From JANWZL01 sp037445185 (GTDB taxonomy: Bacteria > Pseudomonadota > Gammaproteobacteria > Burkholderiales > Thiobacillaceae): 40,695 bases of DNA. The DNA is taken from assembly GCA_037445185.1 (NCBI GenBank), contig JBBIKZ010000006.1:1-40695 (forward strand), read 5' to 3'. Within the stretch, counting starts at the first letter, position 1; every line of letters begins with the position of its first letter. The translations under genes were made by a program, and so were the position numbers. This document shows, one piece after another, positions 16,109 to 25,138 of this stretch. The notes beneath the pieces were generated by a model. The model was not told the origin of the DNA. It did no database searches and worked only from the letters and a program-made list of their open reading frames with translations.

Positions 16109-17583
16109 TGACACAGCCCGCTACCGCCCTCGGGCCGCTGCTCGACTGGCTGCGCGCACACTGCGCGGCCGGCGCGGGCTTGAGCGCGGACAGCCGCCTG
16201 GTCAACCCAGGTGACGTCTTCCTCGCCTTCCCCGGCGACGTCCATGACGGCCGGCACTACATCCCCCAGGCCCTGGCGGCCGGGGCCGGGGCCGTCGTAT
16301 GGGAGGCCGAGGGTTACCGCTGGACGTTCGCGACCGATCTGCCCAACCTCCCCGTCCCGGGCCTGCGCGCGCTGGCGGCCGAACTCGCCGCACATTGGTA
16401 TGGCCACCCCAGTCGCGCCCTGTGGATGACCGGTATCACCGGCACCAACGGCAAGACCTCGGTGGCGCATTGGCTGGGGCACGCCCTGACCGCGTGGGGC
16501 AGGCCCAGCGCCATCCTCGGCACGCTCGGCAACGGCCTCGTCGGGGCGCTCGCCCCGTCCAGCCACACCACGCCGGACTGCGTGCAGCTGCAGCGCCTGC
16601 TCGCCGATTACCTGGCGGCCGGCGCCCAGGCGGCGGTGATGGAGGTCTCCTCGCACGGTCTGCATCAGGGACGCGTGCAGGGCGTGCACTTCGACGTGGC
16701 CATCCTCACCAATCTGTCGCGCGACCACCTGGATTACCACGGCGACATGGAAGCCTACGCCCAGGCCAAGGCCAGGCTGTTCGGCTGGCCGGGCCTGAAA
16801 TGGGCGATCCTCAACCAGGACGACGCGTTCGGCCAGGCGCTCTACCAGCGTCTGGAAGGCACGGGGGTCAAGCGGCTGGGTTATGGTCTGCGGCAGGGCG
16901 ACATCCTCGGCAGCGCGCTCAGGCTCGATCACCAGGGTATCCGCATGGCGGTGGCCACGCCCTGGGGGCGCGGCGAGATCGCCAGCCCCCTGTTGGGCGA
17001 ATTCAACGCCTACAACCTGCTGGCGGTGCTCGCCGGCCTGCTCGCGGCCGGGGTGCGGCTCGAGGACGCCCTGCGGCAGCTGGGCGAGCTGCGGCCGGTG
17101 GCCGGTCGCATGCAGACCCTGCGCTGCGGGGCCGCGGGGCCGACGGTGGTGGTGGACTATGCGCATACCCCGGACGCCCTGCAGAAGACCCTGCAGGCGC
17201 TGCGTCCGCTGACCGCCGGGCGGCTGTGGTGCGTCTTCGGCGCCGGCGGCGGGCGCGACCGCGGCAAGCGCCCCCTCATGGGCGGTGTGGCCGCCGCGCT
17301 GGCCGATGCGGTCGTGCTCACCAGCGACAACCCGCGCAACGAAGACCCCGCCGAGATCATCGCCGACATCCTCGCGGGCATGCCGCCGGGACAGACCGCC
17401 ATCGTCGACCGGGCCGAGGCCATCCAGCGTGCCATCGCCCTGGCATCACCGCAGGACGTGGTGTTGATCGCCGGCAAGGGGCACGAGGACTACCAGGAAA
17501 TCCACGGCGTGCGCCAGCCCTTCTCCGACCTGGCCATCGCCCGCGCAGCGCTGGAGGAAAGGAGCCGTCATGCGCCTGTATGA
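16108..17583 (+). CDS. murE: UDP-N-acetylmuramoyl-L-alanyl-D-glutamate--2,6-diaminopimelate ligase MurE
   Basis: Cytoplasmic Mur ligase that adds the third peptide residue to the lipid II precursor. The 491-residue protein has the ATP loop GITGTNGKTS (about 110), the Mur-ligase middle domain (VMEVSSHGL, TNLSRDHLDYHG) and a C-terminal domain. The substrate-selecting motif DNPR (in LTSDNPRNEDP) marks meso-diaminopimelate rather than lysine as substrate, as expected for a Gram-negative. The ATG at 16108 forms a TGATG junction with the ftsI stop and follows GGGGGAGG. A GTG one codon upstream (16105) is the alternative start. It overlaps murF by 14 bases. Confidence 0.97.
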   Translation: MTQPATALGPLLDWLRAHCAAGAGLSADSRLVNPGDVFLAFPGDVHDGRHYIPQALAAGAGAVVWEAEGYRWTFATDLPNLPVPGLRALAAELAAHWYGHPSRALWMTGITGTNGKTSVAHWLGHALTAWGRPSAILGTLGNGLVGALAPSSHTTPDCVQLQRLLADYLAAGAQAAVMEVSSHGLHQGRVQGVHFDVAILTNLSRDHLDYHGDMEAYAQAKARLFGWPGLKWAILNQDDAFGQALYQRLEGTGVKRLGYGLRQGDILGSALRLDHQGIRMAVATPWGRGEIASPLLGEFNAYNLLAVLAGLLAAGVRLEDALRQLGELRPVAGRMQTLRCGAAGPTVVVDYAHTPDALQKTLQALRPLTAGRLWCVFGAGGGRDRGKRPLMGGVAAALADAVVLTSDNPRNEDPAEIIADILAGMPPGQTAIVDRAEAIQRAIALASPQDVVLIAGKGHEDYQEIHGVRQPFSDLAIARAALEERSRHAPV

Positions 17584-18931
17584 AGCGGCCGCTGCCATCG
17601 GTGCCACCGCCGTCGGTGTCGATACGGAATTCGACCGGGTGGAGACCGACACCCGCAAGCTCACCCCGGGCTGCCTGTTCGTGGCGCTCAAGGGCGCCCG
17701 CTTCGACGGCCATGCCTTCGTCGGCCAGGCCCTGGAGCAGGGTGCCGCGGCGGTGATGGTCGCCAAGGATCACGCCCCGCCCCCCGACCGGTCCGCCCTC
17801 GTCATCGAGGACACCCGGCTTGCCCTGGGCCGGCTGGCCGCCTGGCACCGCACGCGCATGCCGGCGTTGATCGCCGCCGTCACGGGCAGCAACGGCAAGA
17901 CCACGGTCAAGGAGATGACCGCCGCCATCCTGCGCGCGCATGCCGGCGAGGCGGCGGTGCTCGCCACCGTGGGCAACTTGAACAACGACATCGGCGTGCC
18001 GCTCACCCTGCTCGGCCTCAGCCCCACCCACCGCTACGCGGTGATCGAGATGGGCATGAACCATGCCGGCGAGATCGCCTATCTCACCCGGCTCGCCCGA
18101 CCCGACGCCGCCCTGGTGAACAACGCCCAGCGCGCCCATCTCGAGGGCCTCGGCAGCGTGGAGGCGGTGGCCCGCGCCAAGGCCGAGATCTACGAGGGGC
18201 TCGGTGAGCAGGGCGTGGCCCTGGTCAACAGCGACGACCCGCACGCCCCGCTCTGGCTGGGGTTGAACCAGGGTCGCAGGGTCTTGCGCTTCGGCCTGGG
18301 GGGAGATGCGGACATCCGGGCCGAACACCGCATCGAGGCCGAGGCCACCCTGCTCACCCTGCACACGCCCATCGGCCGCATCGAGACCCGGCTTGCCGTG
18401 CCCGGCCTGCACAACGTGCGCAATGCCGCCGCGGCGGCGGCGCTCGCCATCGCCCTCGACGTGCCGGCGGCGCCGATCGCCGCGGGGCTCGCCGCCTACC
18501 GGGGTGTCAAGGGCCGCCTGCAGCTGCATCCCTGCATCCTGGGGGCGCGGCTGATCGACGACAGCTACAACGCCAACCCCGATTCGGTCGGCGCCGCCAT
18601 CGACGTCCTGGCCGCCATGCCGGGCCGTCGCCTGCTGGTGCTCGGCGACATGGGCGAGCTGGGCCCCGGCGTGCAAGAACTGCACCGCGAGATCGGGGCG
18701 AAGGCCCGCGCCGCCGGCATCGACCGCCTACTCGCCCTGGGCGAGCAGTCCATCCACGCCGTGCAGGGCTTCGGGCCAGGCGCCATGCACTTCGAGCGCA
18801 TCGAGGAGCTGCTGGCGGAGATCGAGAACGCCCTGGCGCCCGGGGTGACGGTCCTGGTCAAGGGCTCCCGCTTCATGCAGATGGAGCGCATCGTGCAGTC
18901 CTTCGTCGAGGAGCGCCACCTATGCTCCTGA
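17570..18931 (+). CDS. murF: UDP-N-acetylmuramoyl-tripeptide--D-alanyl-D-alanine ligase MurF
   Basis: Mur ligase that adds the D-Ala-D-Ala dipeptide made by Ddl, completing UDP-MurNAc-pentapeptide. The 453 residues are normal length. Motifs are the N-terminal DTRKLTPGCLFVALKG, the ATP loop AVTGSNGKTTVKEM (about 103-116), VIEMGMNHAGEI (about 159) and the C-terminal IDDSYNANPDS (about 330), all characteristic of MurF. A strong AAAGGAG ribosome binding site lies within the end of murE. The final codons overlap the mraY start. Confidence 0.97.
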   Translation: MRLYEAAAAIGATAVGVDTEFDRVETDTRKLTPGCLFVALKGARFDGHAFVGQALEQGAAAVMVAKDHAPPPDRSALVIEDTRLALGRLAAWHRTRMPALIAAVTGSNGKTTVKEMTAAILRAHAGEAAVLATVGNLNNDIGVPLTLLGLSPTHRYAVIEMGMNHAGEIAYLTRLARPDAALVNNAQRAHLEGLGSVEAVARAKAEIYEGLGEQGVALVNSDDPHAPLWLGLNQGRRVLRFGLGGDADIRAEHRIEAEATLLTLHTPIGRIETRLAVPGLHNVRNAAAAAALAIALDVPAAPIAAGLAAYRGVKGRLQLHPCILGARLIDDSYNANPDSVGAAIDVLAAMPGRRLLVLGDMGELGPGVQELHREIGAKARAAGIDRLLALGEQSIHAVQGFGPGAMHFERIEELLAEIENALAPGVTVLVKGSRFMQMERIVQSFVEERHLCS

Positions 18932-20007
18932 TGCTCGCGCAGTGGCTGGGGCACGACATCCGCGCCTTCAACGTCTTCCAGTACATCACCCTGCGCTCGG
19001 TGCTGGCGGCGCTCACCGCCCTGGGGGTCTCCTTCCTGGTGGGGCCCTGGATGATCCGTCGGCTCACCGCGCTCAAGATCGGTCAGGCCGTGCGCGACGA
19101 CGGCCCCCAGACCCACCTCACCAAGGCCGGCACACCCACCATGGGCGGGGCGCTGATCCTCATCAGCATGGGGCTCGCCACCCTGCTCTGGGCCGATCTG
19201 CGCAACACCTACGTCTGGGTCGCGCTCGCCACCCTGGTGGGCTTCGGCGCCATCGGCTGGGTGGACGACTGGCGCAAGGTGGTGGAACGCAACCCGCGTG
19301 GCCTGCCGGCGCGCTGGAAGTATTTCTGGCAGTCGGTCATCGCCCTGGCGGTGGCCGCCTACCTGGTCTGGTCCGCGCATCTGCCGGCCCAGACCGAGCT
19401 GATCGTCCCCTTCTTCAAGCAGATCGTCATGCCCCTGGGGGTCGTCGGCTTCGTGCTGCTGACCTATTTCGTCATCGTCGGCACCAGCAACGCCGTCAAC
19501 CTCACCGACGGGGCGGACGGGCTCGCCATCCTGCCCACGGTGATGGTGGCCGGGGCCCTGGGCATCTTCGCCTACGTGGCGGGCCACGCGGTGTTCGCCA
19601 AGTACCTGGGGCTGCCGCACATCCCGGGTGCGGGCGAGCTCACCATCTTCTGCGCCGCCCTGGTGGGGGCGGGCCTCGCCTTCCTCTGGTTCAACGCCTA
19701 CCCGGCCGAGGTCTTCATGGGTGACGTAGGCGCCCTCGCGCTGGGGGCGGCGCTGGGGGTGGTGGCGGTCATCGTCCGTCAGGAGATCGTGCTCTTCATC
19801 ATGGGCGGCGTGTTCGTGCTGGAGACGATCTCGGTGATGCTGCAGGTCAGCTCCTACAAGCTCAGGCGCAAGCGCATCTTCCTCATGGCGCCGCTGCACC
19901 ATCACTTCGAGCTCAAGGGCTGGAAGGAGACCCAGGTGGTGGTGCGGTTCTGGATCATCAGCATCGTGCTGGTGTTGATCGGGCTCTCCACCCTGAAGCT
20001 GCGCTAG
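18922..20007 (+). CDS. mraY: Phospho-N-acetylmuramoyl-pentapeptide-transferase MraY
   Basis: Integral membrane enzyme that transfers phospho-MurNAc-pentapeptide onto undecaprenyl phosphate to give lipid I. The 361 residues form about ten hydrophobic helices. Signature stretches are THLTKAGTPTMGG (about 66), the aspartate pair in GWVDDWRKV (about 113-121), NLTDGADGLAI (about 193) and the histidine-rich loop APLHHHFELKGW (about 320). The start at 18922 (MLLMLAQWL) aligns with the usual family N-terminus and has GAGGAG upstream. An in-frame ATG at 18931, fused to the murF stop, is less likely. Confidence 0.97.
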   Translation: MLLMLAQWLGHDIRAFNVFQYITLRSVLAALTALGVSFLVGPWMIRRLTALKIGQAVRDDGPQTHLTKAGTPTMGGALILISMGLATLLWADLRNTYVWVALATLVGFGAIGWVDDWRKVVERNPRGLPARWKYFWQSVIALAVAAYLVWSAHLPAQTELIVPFFKQIVMPLGVVGFVLLTYFVIVGTSNAVNLTDGADGLAILPTVMVAGALGIFAYVAGHAVFAKYLGLPHIPGAGELTIFCAALVGAGLAFLWFNAYPAEVFMGDVGALALGAALGVVAVIVRQEIVLFIMGGVFVLETISVMLQVSSYKLRRKRIFLMAPLHHHFELKGWKETQVVVRFWIISIVLVLIGLSTLKLR

Positions 20008-20018
20008 CGGGGGGACGT

Positions 20019-21503
20019 GTGCGCGACACGACGGTGAACTACGCGGGACTAAAAGCGCTGGTGGTCGGCCTGGGCGACACCGGTCTGTCCTGCGTGCGCT
20101 GGCTCCTCGGCCACGGCGCCCAGGTGCGCGCGACCGACACCCGCGCCACGGCACCGCATGCCGAGCGCCTGCGCGCCGAGCATCCCGAGCTGACGATGCG
20201 CCTGGGCAGACTCGACGCGGCCGACCTCGCCTGGGCGGAGACGATCGTGGTGAGCCCCGGCGTGCCCGTCTCCACGCCAGAGATCGCGGCGGCGGCCGCC
20301 GCCGGCAAGGAGGTGGTGGGCGATGTCGAACTCTTCGCGCGCGCCCTGGCGCTGCACGGCCAGGCGCATCCGGACAGACGGGCGGCGGTGCTGGCCATCA
20401 CCGGCTCGAACGGCAAGAGCACGGTCACCGCGCTCACCGGCCACCTCTGCCAGACGGCCGGCCGGCACACGGCCGTGGCCGGCAACATCGGGTTGCCGGT
20501 GCTCGACGCCCTGGCCGAGGCGGGGGCCGCCGGCACCTGGCCCGAGGTCTGGGTGCTGGAGCTGTCGAGCTTCCAGCTCGAGACCACCGCAAGCCTCGCC
20601 CCCGACGCCGCTACGGTGCTGAACCTCTCCGAGGACCACATGGACCGCTATGCCGGCATGGCCGACTACGCCGCCGCCAAGGCGCGCATCTTCGGCCCCG
20701 TCGGCCCCCAAGCCCCGGCGCGCATCCCACGCACCCAGGTCCTCAACCGCGACGACCCGCTGGTCATGAAGATGGCCCGTGCGGACTGGCGCCTGTGGAC
20801 CTTCGGCCTGTCCACCGGCATCGGCGCCGGAGAATGGGGCATCACCGAGCGCGGCCATGAAAAATGGCTGGCCGAGGGGACGACCCCGCTCATGCCCTTG
20901 GCGGATCTGCCCCTCGCCGGGCTACACAACGCCGCCAACGCCCTGGCCGCGCTCGCCCTGTGCCGGGCCATCGCCCTGCCCTATGCGCATCTGCTCGAGG
21001 GGCTGGCCACCTTCAAGGGGCTGCCCCACCGGGTGGAAAAGGTGGCCGAGATCGACGGGGTCGCCTGGTACGACGACTCCAAGGGCACCAATGTCGGCGC
21101 CACCGTGGCCGCGCTCACCGGTTTCGAGAGCCCCGTCGTGTTGATCGCCGGGGGGGATGGCAAGGGCCAGGACTTCTCGCCCCTGCGCGCGGCCGCGCAA
21201 CGCGCCCGGGTGGTGATCCTGATCGGTCGCGACGCGGCCAGGATCGAGGCCGCGCTGCGCGGGGTCGTACCCTGCCGGCACGCCGGCAGCCTGGAAGAGG
21301 CGGTAGCGCTGGCGCACGCCCACGCCCAGCCGGGTGACGCCGTCCTGCTCTCCCCCGCCTGCGCGAGCTTCGACATGTTCCGCAACTATGTGCACCGCGC
21401 CGAGGTCTTCGTGGCGGCGGTGAAAGAACTTCAGCCGCGGGCAGCGGCCGCCTCGCCCCCAAGCCCCCATCCCGCAACGCCCGGAGGGCCGGATGTTCAA
21501 TAA
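20019..21503 (+). CDS. murD: UDP-N-acetylmuramoyl-L-alanine--D-glutamate ligase MurD
   Basis: Mur ligase that adds D-glutamate to UDP-MurNAc-L-Ala. Motifs are the N-terminal Rossmann segment ALVVGLGDTGLSC, the ATP loop AITGSNGKSTVTAL (about 126-139), VLELSSFQLETT (about 178) and the C-terminal DDSKGTNVGAT (about 349). At 494 residues it is about 45-55 longer than typical MurD. Much of the excess is a Pro/Ala-rich C-terminal tail (PRAAAASPPSPHPATPGG) plus a longer insert after the glutamate motif. The start is GTG, with a G-rich stretch upstream; a GTG at 20034 is possible. It overlaps ftsW by 11 bases. Confidence 0.96.
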   Translation: MRDTTVNYAGLKALVVGLGDTGLSCVRWLLGHGAQVRATDTRATAPHAERLRAEHPELTMRLGRLDAADLAWAETIVVSPGVPVSTPEIAAAAAAGKEVVGDVELFARALALHGQAHPDRRAAVLAITGSNGKSTVTALTGHLCQTAGRHTAVAGNIGLPVLDALAEAGAAGTWPEVWVLELSSFQLETTASLAPDAATVLNLSEDHMDRYAGMADYAAAKARIFGPVGPQAPARIPRTQVLNRDDPLVMKMARADWRLWTFGLSTGIGAGEWGITERGHEKWLAEGTTPLMPLADLPLAGLHNAANALAALALCRAIALPYAHLLEGLATFKGLPHRVEKVAEIDGVAWYDDSKGTNVGATVAALTGFESPVVLIAGGDGKGQDFSPLRAAAQRARVVILIGRDAARIEAALRGVVPCRHAGSLEEAVALAHAHAQPGDAVLLSPACASFDMFRNYVHRAEVFVAAVKELQPRAAAASPPSPHPATPGGPDVQ

Positions 21504-22647
21504 CATCGGTCTCAAGCGCTCCGGCCTCGCCCCCTACGACTGGGGGCTGATGTGGGTGACGCTCGCCCTGTTGGGGCTGGGCCTGGTCATGGTCTATTCC
21601 GCCTCCGTCGCCACCGCCGAGGCCGCCAGCGGCAACCCCAACCATTACCTCACCCGCCATGGCATGTATCTGGTGGTGGGGTTGTCGCTGGCCTATGCCG
21701 CCTTCCAGCTGCCCACCCGCCTGTGGCAGCGGCTGGCCCCCGGCCTGTTCGTCCTCGGCGTCGTCCTGCTGGTGCTGGTGCTCATTCCCGGCATCGGCCA
21801 CGAGGTCAAGGGGGCGCGGCGCTGGATCCCCCTGGGCTCGCTGGGCAATCTGCAGCCCTCCGAGTTCATGAAGCTCGCCGTCGTGCTCTATGCCGCCGAC
21901 TACACCGTGCGCAAGGCCGGCCTGATGGACAGCGTGCGCAAGGGCTTCATGCCCATGTTCGCGGTCATGCTGGCGGTGGGCACCCTGCTGCTCATGGAGC
22001 CCGATTTCGGCGCCTTCGCCGTCATCGTCATCATCGCGCTTGGCATCCTGTTCCTGGGCGGGCTCAACTGGCGCCTGTTCGTCGGCCTGATCCTGCTGCT
22101 GGCGGCGGGTTTCGTGCTGCTCATCTGGATGTCGCCCTACCGCATGGCGCGCATGGCCGGCTATCTCAACCCCTGGGACGACCCGCTGGGCAAGGGCTAT
22201 CAGCTCACCCACGCCCTCATCGCCTTCGGCCGTGGTGAACTGACCGGTGTCGGCCTGGGCGACAGCGTGGAGAAGCTGCACTACCTGCCGGAGGCGCACA
22301 ACGACTTCCTGCTCGCGGTGATCGGCGAGGAACTGGGCCTCATCGGCGTGCTCTTGGTCATCGTCCTGTTCGCCTGGCTCACCTGGCGCGCCTTCTCCAT
22401 CGGCTGGCAGGCGGCCCTGATGGAACGCAACTTTCCCGCCCTGGTGGCGCAGGGCATCGGCGTGTGGATGGGTGTGCAGGGCTTCATCAACATGGGCGTG
22501 AACATGGGGCTGCTGCCCACCAAGGGGTTGACGCTACCGCTCATGAGCTACGGCGGCTCGGGCATCGTCGCCAACTGCCTGGCGCTCGCCCTGCTGGTGC
22601 GCATCGACTACGAGAACCGATGTTTGATGCGGGGCCGGCGGACATGA
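21493..22647 (+). CDS. ftsW: Septal peptidoglycan glycosyltransferase FtsW
   Basis: SEDS-family membrane polymerase that forms septal glycan strands from lipid II with its partner FtsI. The 384-residue protein has about ten transmembrane helices. Family motifs are the QPSEFMKLA segment (about 118-126), MEPDFGAF (about 170), the long periplasmic loop with YLPEAHNDFLLAVIGEELG (about 260-278) and the C-terminal NMGLLPTKGLTLPLMSYGGSG signature. The ribosome binding site GGAGGGC lies inside the murD tail. The stop overlaps the murG start as ATGA. Confidence 0.97.
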   Translation: MFNNIGLKRSGLAPYDWGLMWVTLALLGLGLVMVYSASVATAEAASGNPNHYLTRHGMYLVVGLSLAYAAFQLPTRLWQRLAPGLFVLGVVLLVLVLIPGIGHEVKGARRWIPLGSLGNLQPSEFMKLAVVLYAADYTVRKAGLMDSVRKGFMPMFAVMLAVGTLLLMEPDFGAFAVIVIIALGILFLGGLNWRLFVGLILLLAAGFVLLIWMSPYRMARMAGYLNPWDDPLGKGYQLTHALIAFGRGELTGVGLGDSVEKLHYLPEAHNDFLLAVIGEELGLIGVLLVIVLFAWLTWRAFSIGWQAALMERNFPALVAQGIGVWMGVQGFINMGVNMGLLPTKGLTLPLMSYGGSGIVANCLALALLVRIDYENRCLMRGRRT

Positions 22648-23744
22648 ACGCACGCACCGTCCTCATCATGGCAGGCGGCACCGGCGGCCACGTCTACCCC
22701 GCCCTGGCGGTGGCCGCGCAGCTGCGCGGCGAGGGCTGGCGGGTGGTGTGGCTGGGCACCCGCGTCGGCATGGAGTCGCGCCTCGCCCCGGCCCAAGGCT
22801 ACGAGATGGCGTGGCTCTCCTTCGGCGGCGTGCGCGGCAAAGGGGCGCTCAGCCTCATCCTGCTGCCGCTCAAGCTGCTCGTCGCCTTCTGGCAGGCCGC
22901 CCGCGCGCTTCTTCGGGTACGCCCCGACGCCGCCCTCGGCCTGGGGGGCTATGCCGCCTTTCCCGGCGGCATGATGGCCGTGCTGTTCAACCGGCCGCTC
23001 GTCATCCATGAGCAAAACGCCGTGGCGGGGCTTGCCAACCGGGTCCTGGCCTGCCTGGCCGACCGCGTGCTGCTGGGCCTGCCGGCCGCCTTCACGCACG
23101 GCGGGGACCGGCCCCTGCCCTGCGGCAAGGTCGCGGCGGAGTGGGTCGGCAACCCGGTGCGGCCTGAGATCGCCGCCCTGCCCGAGCCCTCCGAGCGCTA
23201 TTCGGCACACACCGGCGCCCTGCGCCTGCTGGTGGTGGGCGGCAGCCTCGGCGCCCAGGCCCTGAACGAACTCGTGCCCCAGGCCCTGGCACTGCTGCCG
23301 CGGCAGACGCGTCCCCAGGTCCGCCACCAGGGTGGCCGCGGCAAGCTCGCCGCGCTCGAGGCGCACTACGCCGCGGCCGGGGTCGAGGCGCAGTGTCTGG
23401 AGTTCATCGCCGACATGGCCGGGGCCTATGCCTGGGCCGATCTGGTCATCTGCCGGGCGGGGGCCTCGACGGTGGCCGAGATCGCCGCCGCCGGGGTGGC
23501 CGCGCTGTTCGTCCCCTACCCGCATGCGGTCGACGACCACCAGACCGAGAACGCTCGCTTCCTCGCCGATGCCGGCGCCGCCTGGCTCATCCAGCAGCGC
23601 GACTTCTCGCCGCAGGCCCTGGCCGACTGGCTCGCCGCGCGCACGCGGCCGGAGCTGCTCGAGCGGGCGGTCAAGGCGCGCAGCCTGGCCAGGCCGGACG
23701 CCACGGCACGAGTGGCCGCCGTGGTCAAGGAGCTCGCGACATGA
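22644..23744 (+). CDS. murG: UDP-N-acetylglucosamine--undecaprenyl-PP-MurNAc-pentapeptide transferase MurG
   Basis: Peripheral inner-membrane glycosyltransferase (GT28) that converts lipid I to lipid II. The ATG overlapping the ftsW stop (ATGA) gives 366 residues; an in-frame ATG 24 bases upstream is possible. Motifs are the G-loop MAGGTGGHVYPALA (residues 9-22), GYAAFPGG (102-109), IHEQNAVAGLAN (121-132), GGSLGA (199-204) and the donor-site segment CRAGASTVAE (270-279). The conserved HQ-[S/T]-G motif reads HQGG here (His228-Gly231), a substitution at a position that usually carries Ser or Thr. The remaining motif residues look intact, so I expect an active enzyme. Confidence 0.97.
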   Translation: MNARTVLIMAGGTGGHVYPALAVAAQLRGEGWRVVWLGTRVGMESRLAPAQGYEMAWLSFGGVRGKGALSLILLPLKLLVAFWQAARALLRVRPDAALGLGGYAAFPGGMMAVLFNRPLVIHEQNAVAGLANRVLACLADRVLLGLPAAFTHGGDRPLPCGKVAAEWVGNPVRPEIAALPEPSERYSAHTGALRLLVVGGSLGAQALNELVPQALALLPRQTRPQVRHQGGRGKLAALEAHYAAAGVEAQCLEFIADMAGAYAWADLVICRAGASTVAEIAAAGVAALFVPYPHAVDDHQTENARFLADAGAAWLIQQRDFSPQALADWLAARTRPELLERAVKARSLARPDATARVAAVVKELAT

Positions 23745-25138
23745 AGCACAAGGTGCGTCACGTCCACTTCGTCGGCATAGGCGGCGCCGGCATGAGCGGC
23801 ATCGCCGAGGTGCTGCTCAACCTGGGTTACACGGTGTCCGGCAGCGATCTCAACGAGAACGCGGCCACCCGCCGGCTGGCGCAGCTAGGGGCGCGCATCC
23901 ATCGTGGTCACGATGCGGCGCACGTGCAAGGGGCGGACGTGCTGGTCACCTCCACCGCCGTGCAGGCGGACAACCCGGAGGTGCTCGCCGCCCGCGCCGC
24001 CCGCATCCCGGTGGTGGCACGGGCCATGATGCTCGCCGAGCTGATGCGCTTCAAGCAGGGCATCGCGGTGGCCGGCACGCACGGCAAGACGACCACCACC
24101 AGCTTGATCGCCAGCGTGCTCTCCGAAGCGGGGCTGGACCCCACCTTCGTCATCGGCGGCAAGCTGCTCGCCGCCGGGGCCAATGCCCGCCTGGGCCAGG
24201 GCGAGTATCTGGTGGCCGAGGCGGACGAGTCCGACGCCTCCTTCCTGCACCTCAATCCGGTCATCGCCGTGGTCACCAACATCGATCAGGACCACATGGA
24301 GACCTATGGCCACGACTTCGAGCGGCTCAAGGGGGCCTTCGTCGAGTTCCTGCACCACCTGCCGTTCTGGGGCATGGCCGTGGTGTGTGCCGATGACCCC
24401 AATGTGCGTGCCATCCTGTCGCGCATCCACCGGCCGGTGATGACCTATGGGACGACCGAGGACTGCAGCATCCAGGCGGTCGACATCGCCAGCGAGGCGG
24501 GGCGCATGCGCTTCACGGCGCTGCGCAACGGCGAGCGCTCACCCATCGCCATCACGCTCAACCTGCCCGGCCATCACAACGTCCTCAATGCCCTGGCCGT
24601 CATCGCCGTGGCCTGGGAGCTACAGGTGCCCGACGCGGCGGTGCAGCGGGCCCTGGCCGCGTTCAGCGGGGTAGGGCGGCGCTTTCAGCGTTATGGTGAG
24701 ATCCGGCTGGCCGACGGACGACGCTTCTGCTTGGTGGACGACTACGGTCACCACCCAGCGGAGATGGCGGCCACCCTCGCCGCCGCCCGCGGCGCCTACC
24801 CCGGCCGTCGCCTGGTGCTCGCCTTCCAGCCTCACCGCTACACGCGCACGCGCGACCTGTTCGAGGACTTCGCCCGGGTGCTGTCGTCCGCCGATGCCCT
24901 GCTGCTCACCGAGGTCTATGCCGCCGGCGAGGCCCCGATCGTGGCCGCCGACGGCCGCAGCCTGGCCCGGGCGGTGCGGGTGGCGGGCAAGGTCGAGCCG
25001 GTGTTCGTGGCCGAGGTGGCCGACCTGCCGCAGGCGGTGGTCGACTTCGTCCGCGATGGCGACGTGGTGCTGACCATGGGGGCCGGTTCCATCGGCCAGG
25101 TCCCCGCCCAACTGGCCGCCCTGGGGGTGGGTGCATGA
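23741..25138 (+). CDS. murC: UDP-N-acetylmuramate--L-alanine ligase MurC
   Basis: First Mur ligase, which adds L-alanine to UDP-MurNAc. The start ATG overlaps the murG stop and follows AAGGAG, giving 465 residues. Motifs are the N-terminal HFVGIGGAGMSGIAE (about 9-23), the ATP loop AGTHGKTTTTSLI (about 111-123), EADESDASFL (about 162), TNIDQDHMETYG (about 181) and the C-terminal VDDYGHHPAEM (about 332). All catalytic signatures look intact. The stop is interleaved with the murB start. The open frame extends 116 codons upstream within murG, but family alignment fixes the start here. Confidence 0.97.
   Translation: MKHKVRHVHFVGIGGAGMSGIAEVLLNLGYTVSGSDLNENAATRRLAQLGARIHRGHDAAHVQGADVLVTSTAVQADNPEVLAARAARIPVVARAMMLAELMRFKQGIAVAGTHGKTTTTSLIASVLSEAGLDPTFVIGGKLLAAGANARLGQGEYLVAEADESDASFLHLNPVIAVVTNIDQDHMETYGHDFERLKGAFVEFLHHLPFWGMAVVCADDPNVRAILSRIHRPVMTYGTTEDCSIQAVDIASEAGRMRFTALRNGERSPIAITLNLPGHHNVLNALAVIAVAWELQVPDAAVQRALAAFSGVGRRFQRYGEIRLADGRRFCLVDDYGHHPAEMAATLAAARGAYPGRRLVLAFQPHRYTRTRDLFEDFARVLSSADALLLTEVYAAGEAPIVAADGRSLARAVRVAGKVEPVFVAEVADLPQAVVDFVRDGDVVLTMGAGSIGQVPAQLAALGVGA

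Noticed and set aside
18565..20154. 529-codon minus-strand frame
   Set aside because: Covers mraY and part of murF in antisense; composition is His/Gln/Asp/Arg-rich with no recognisable domain.
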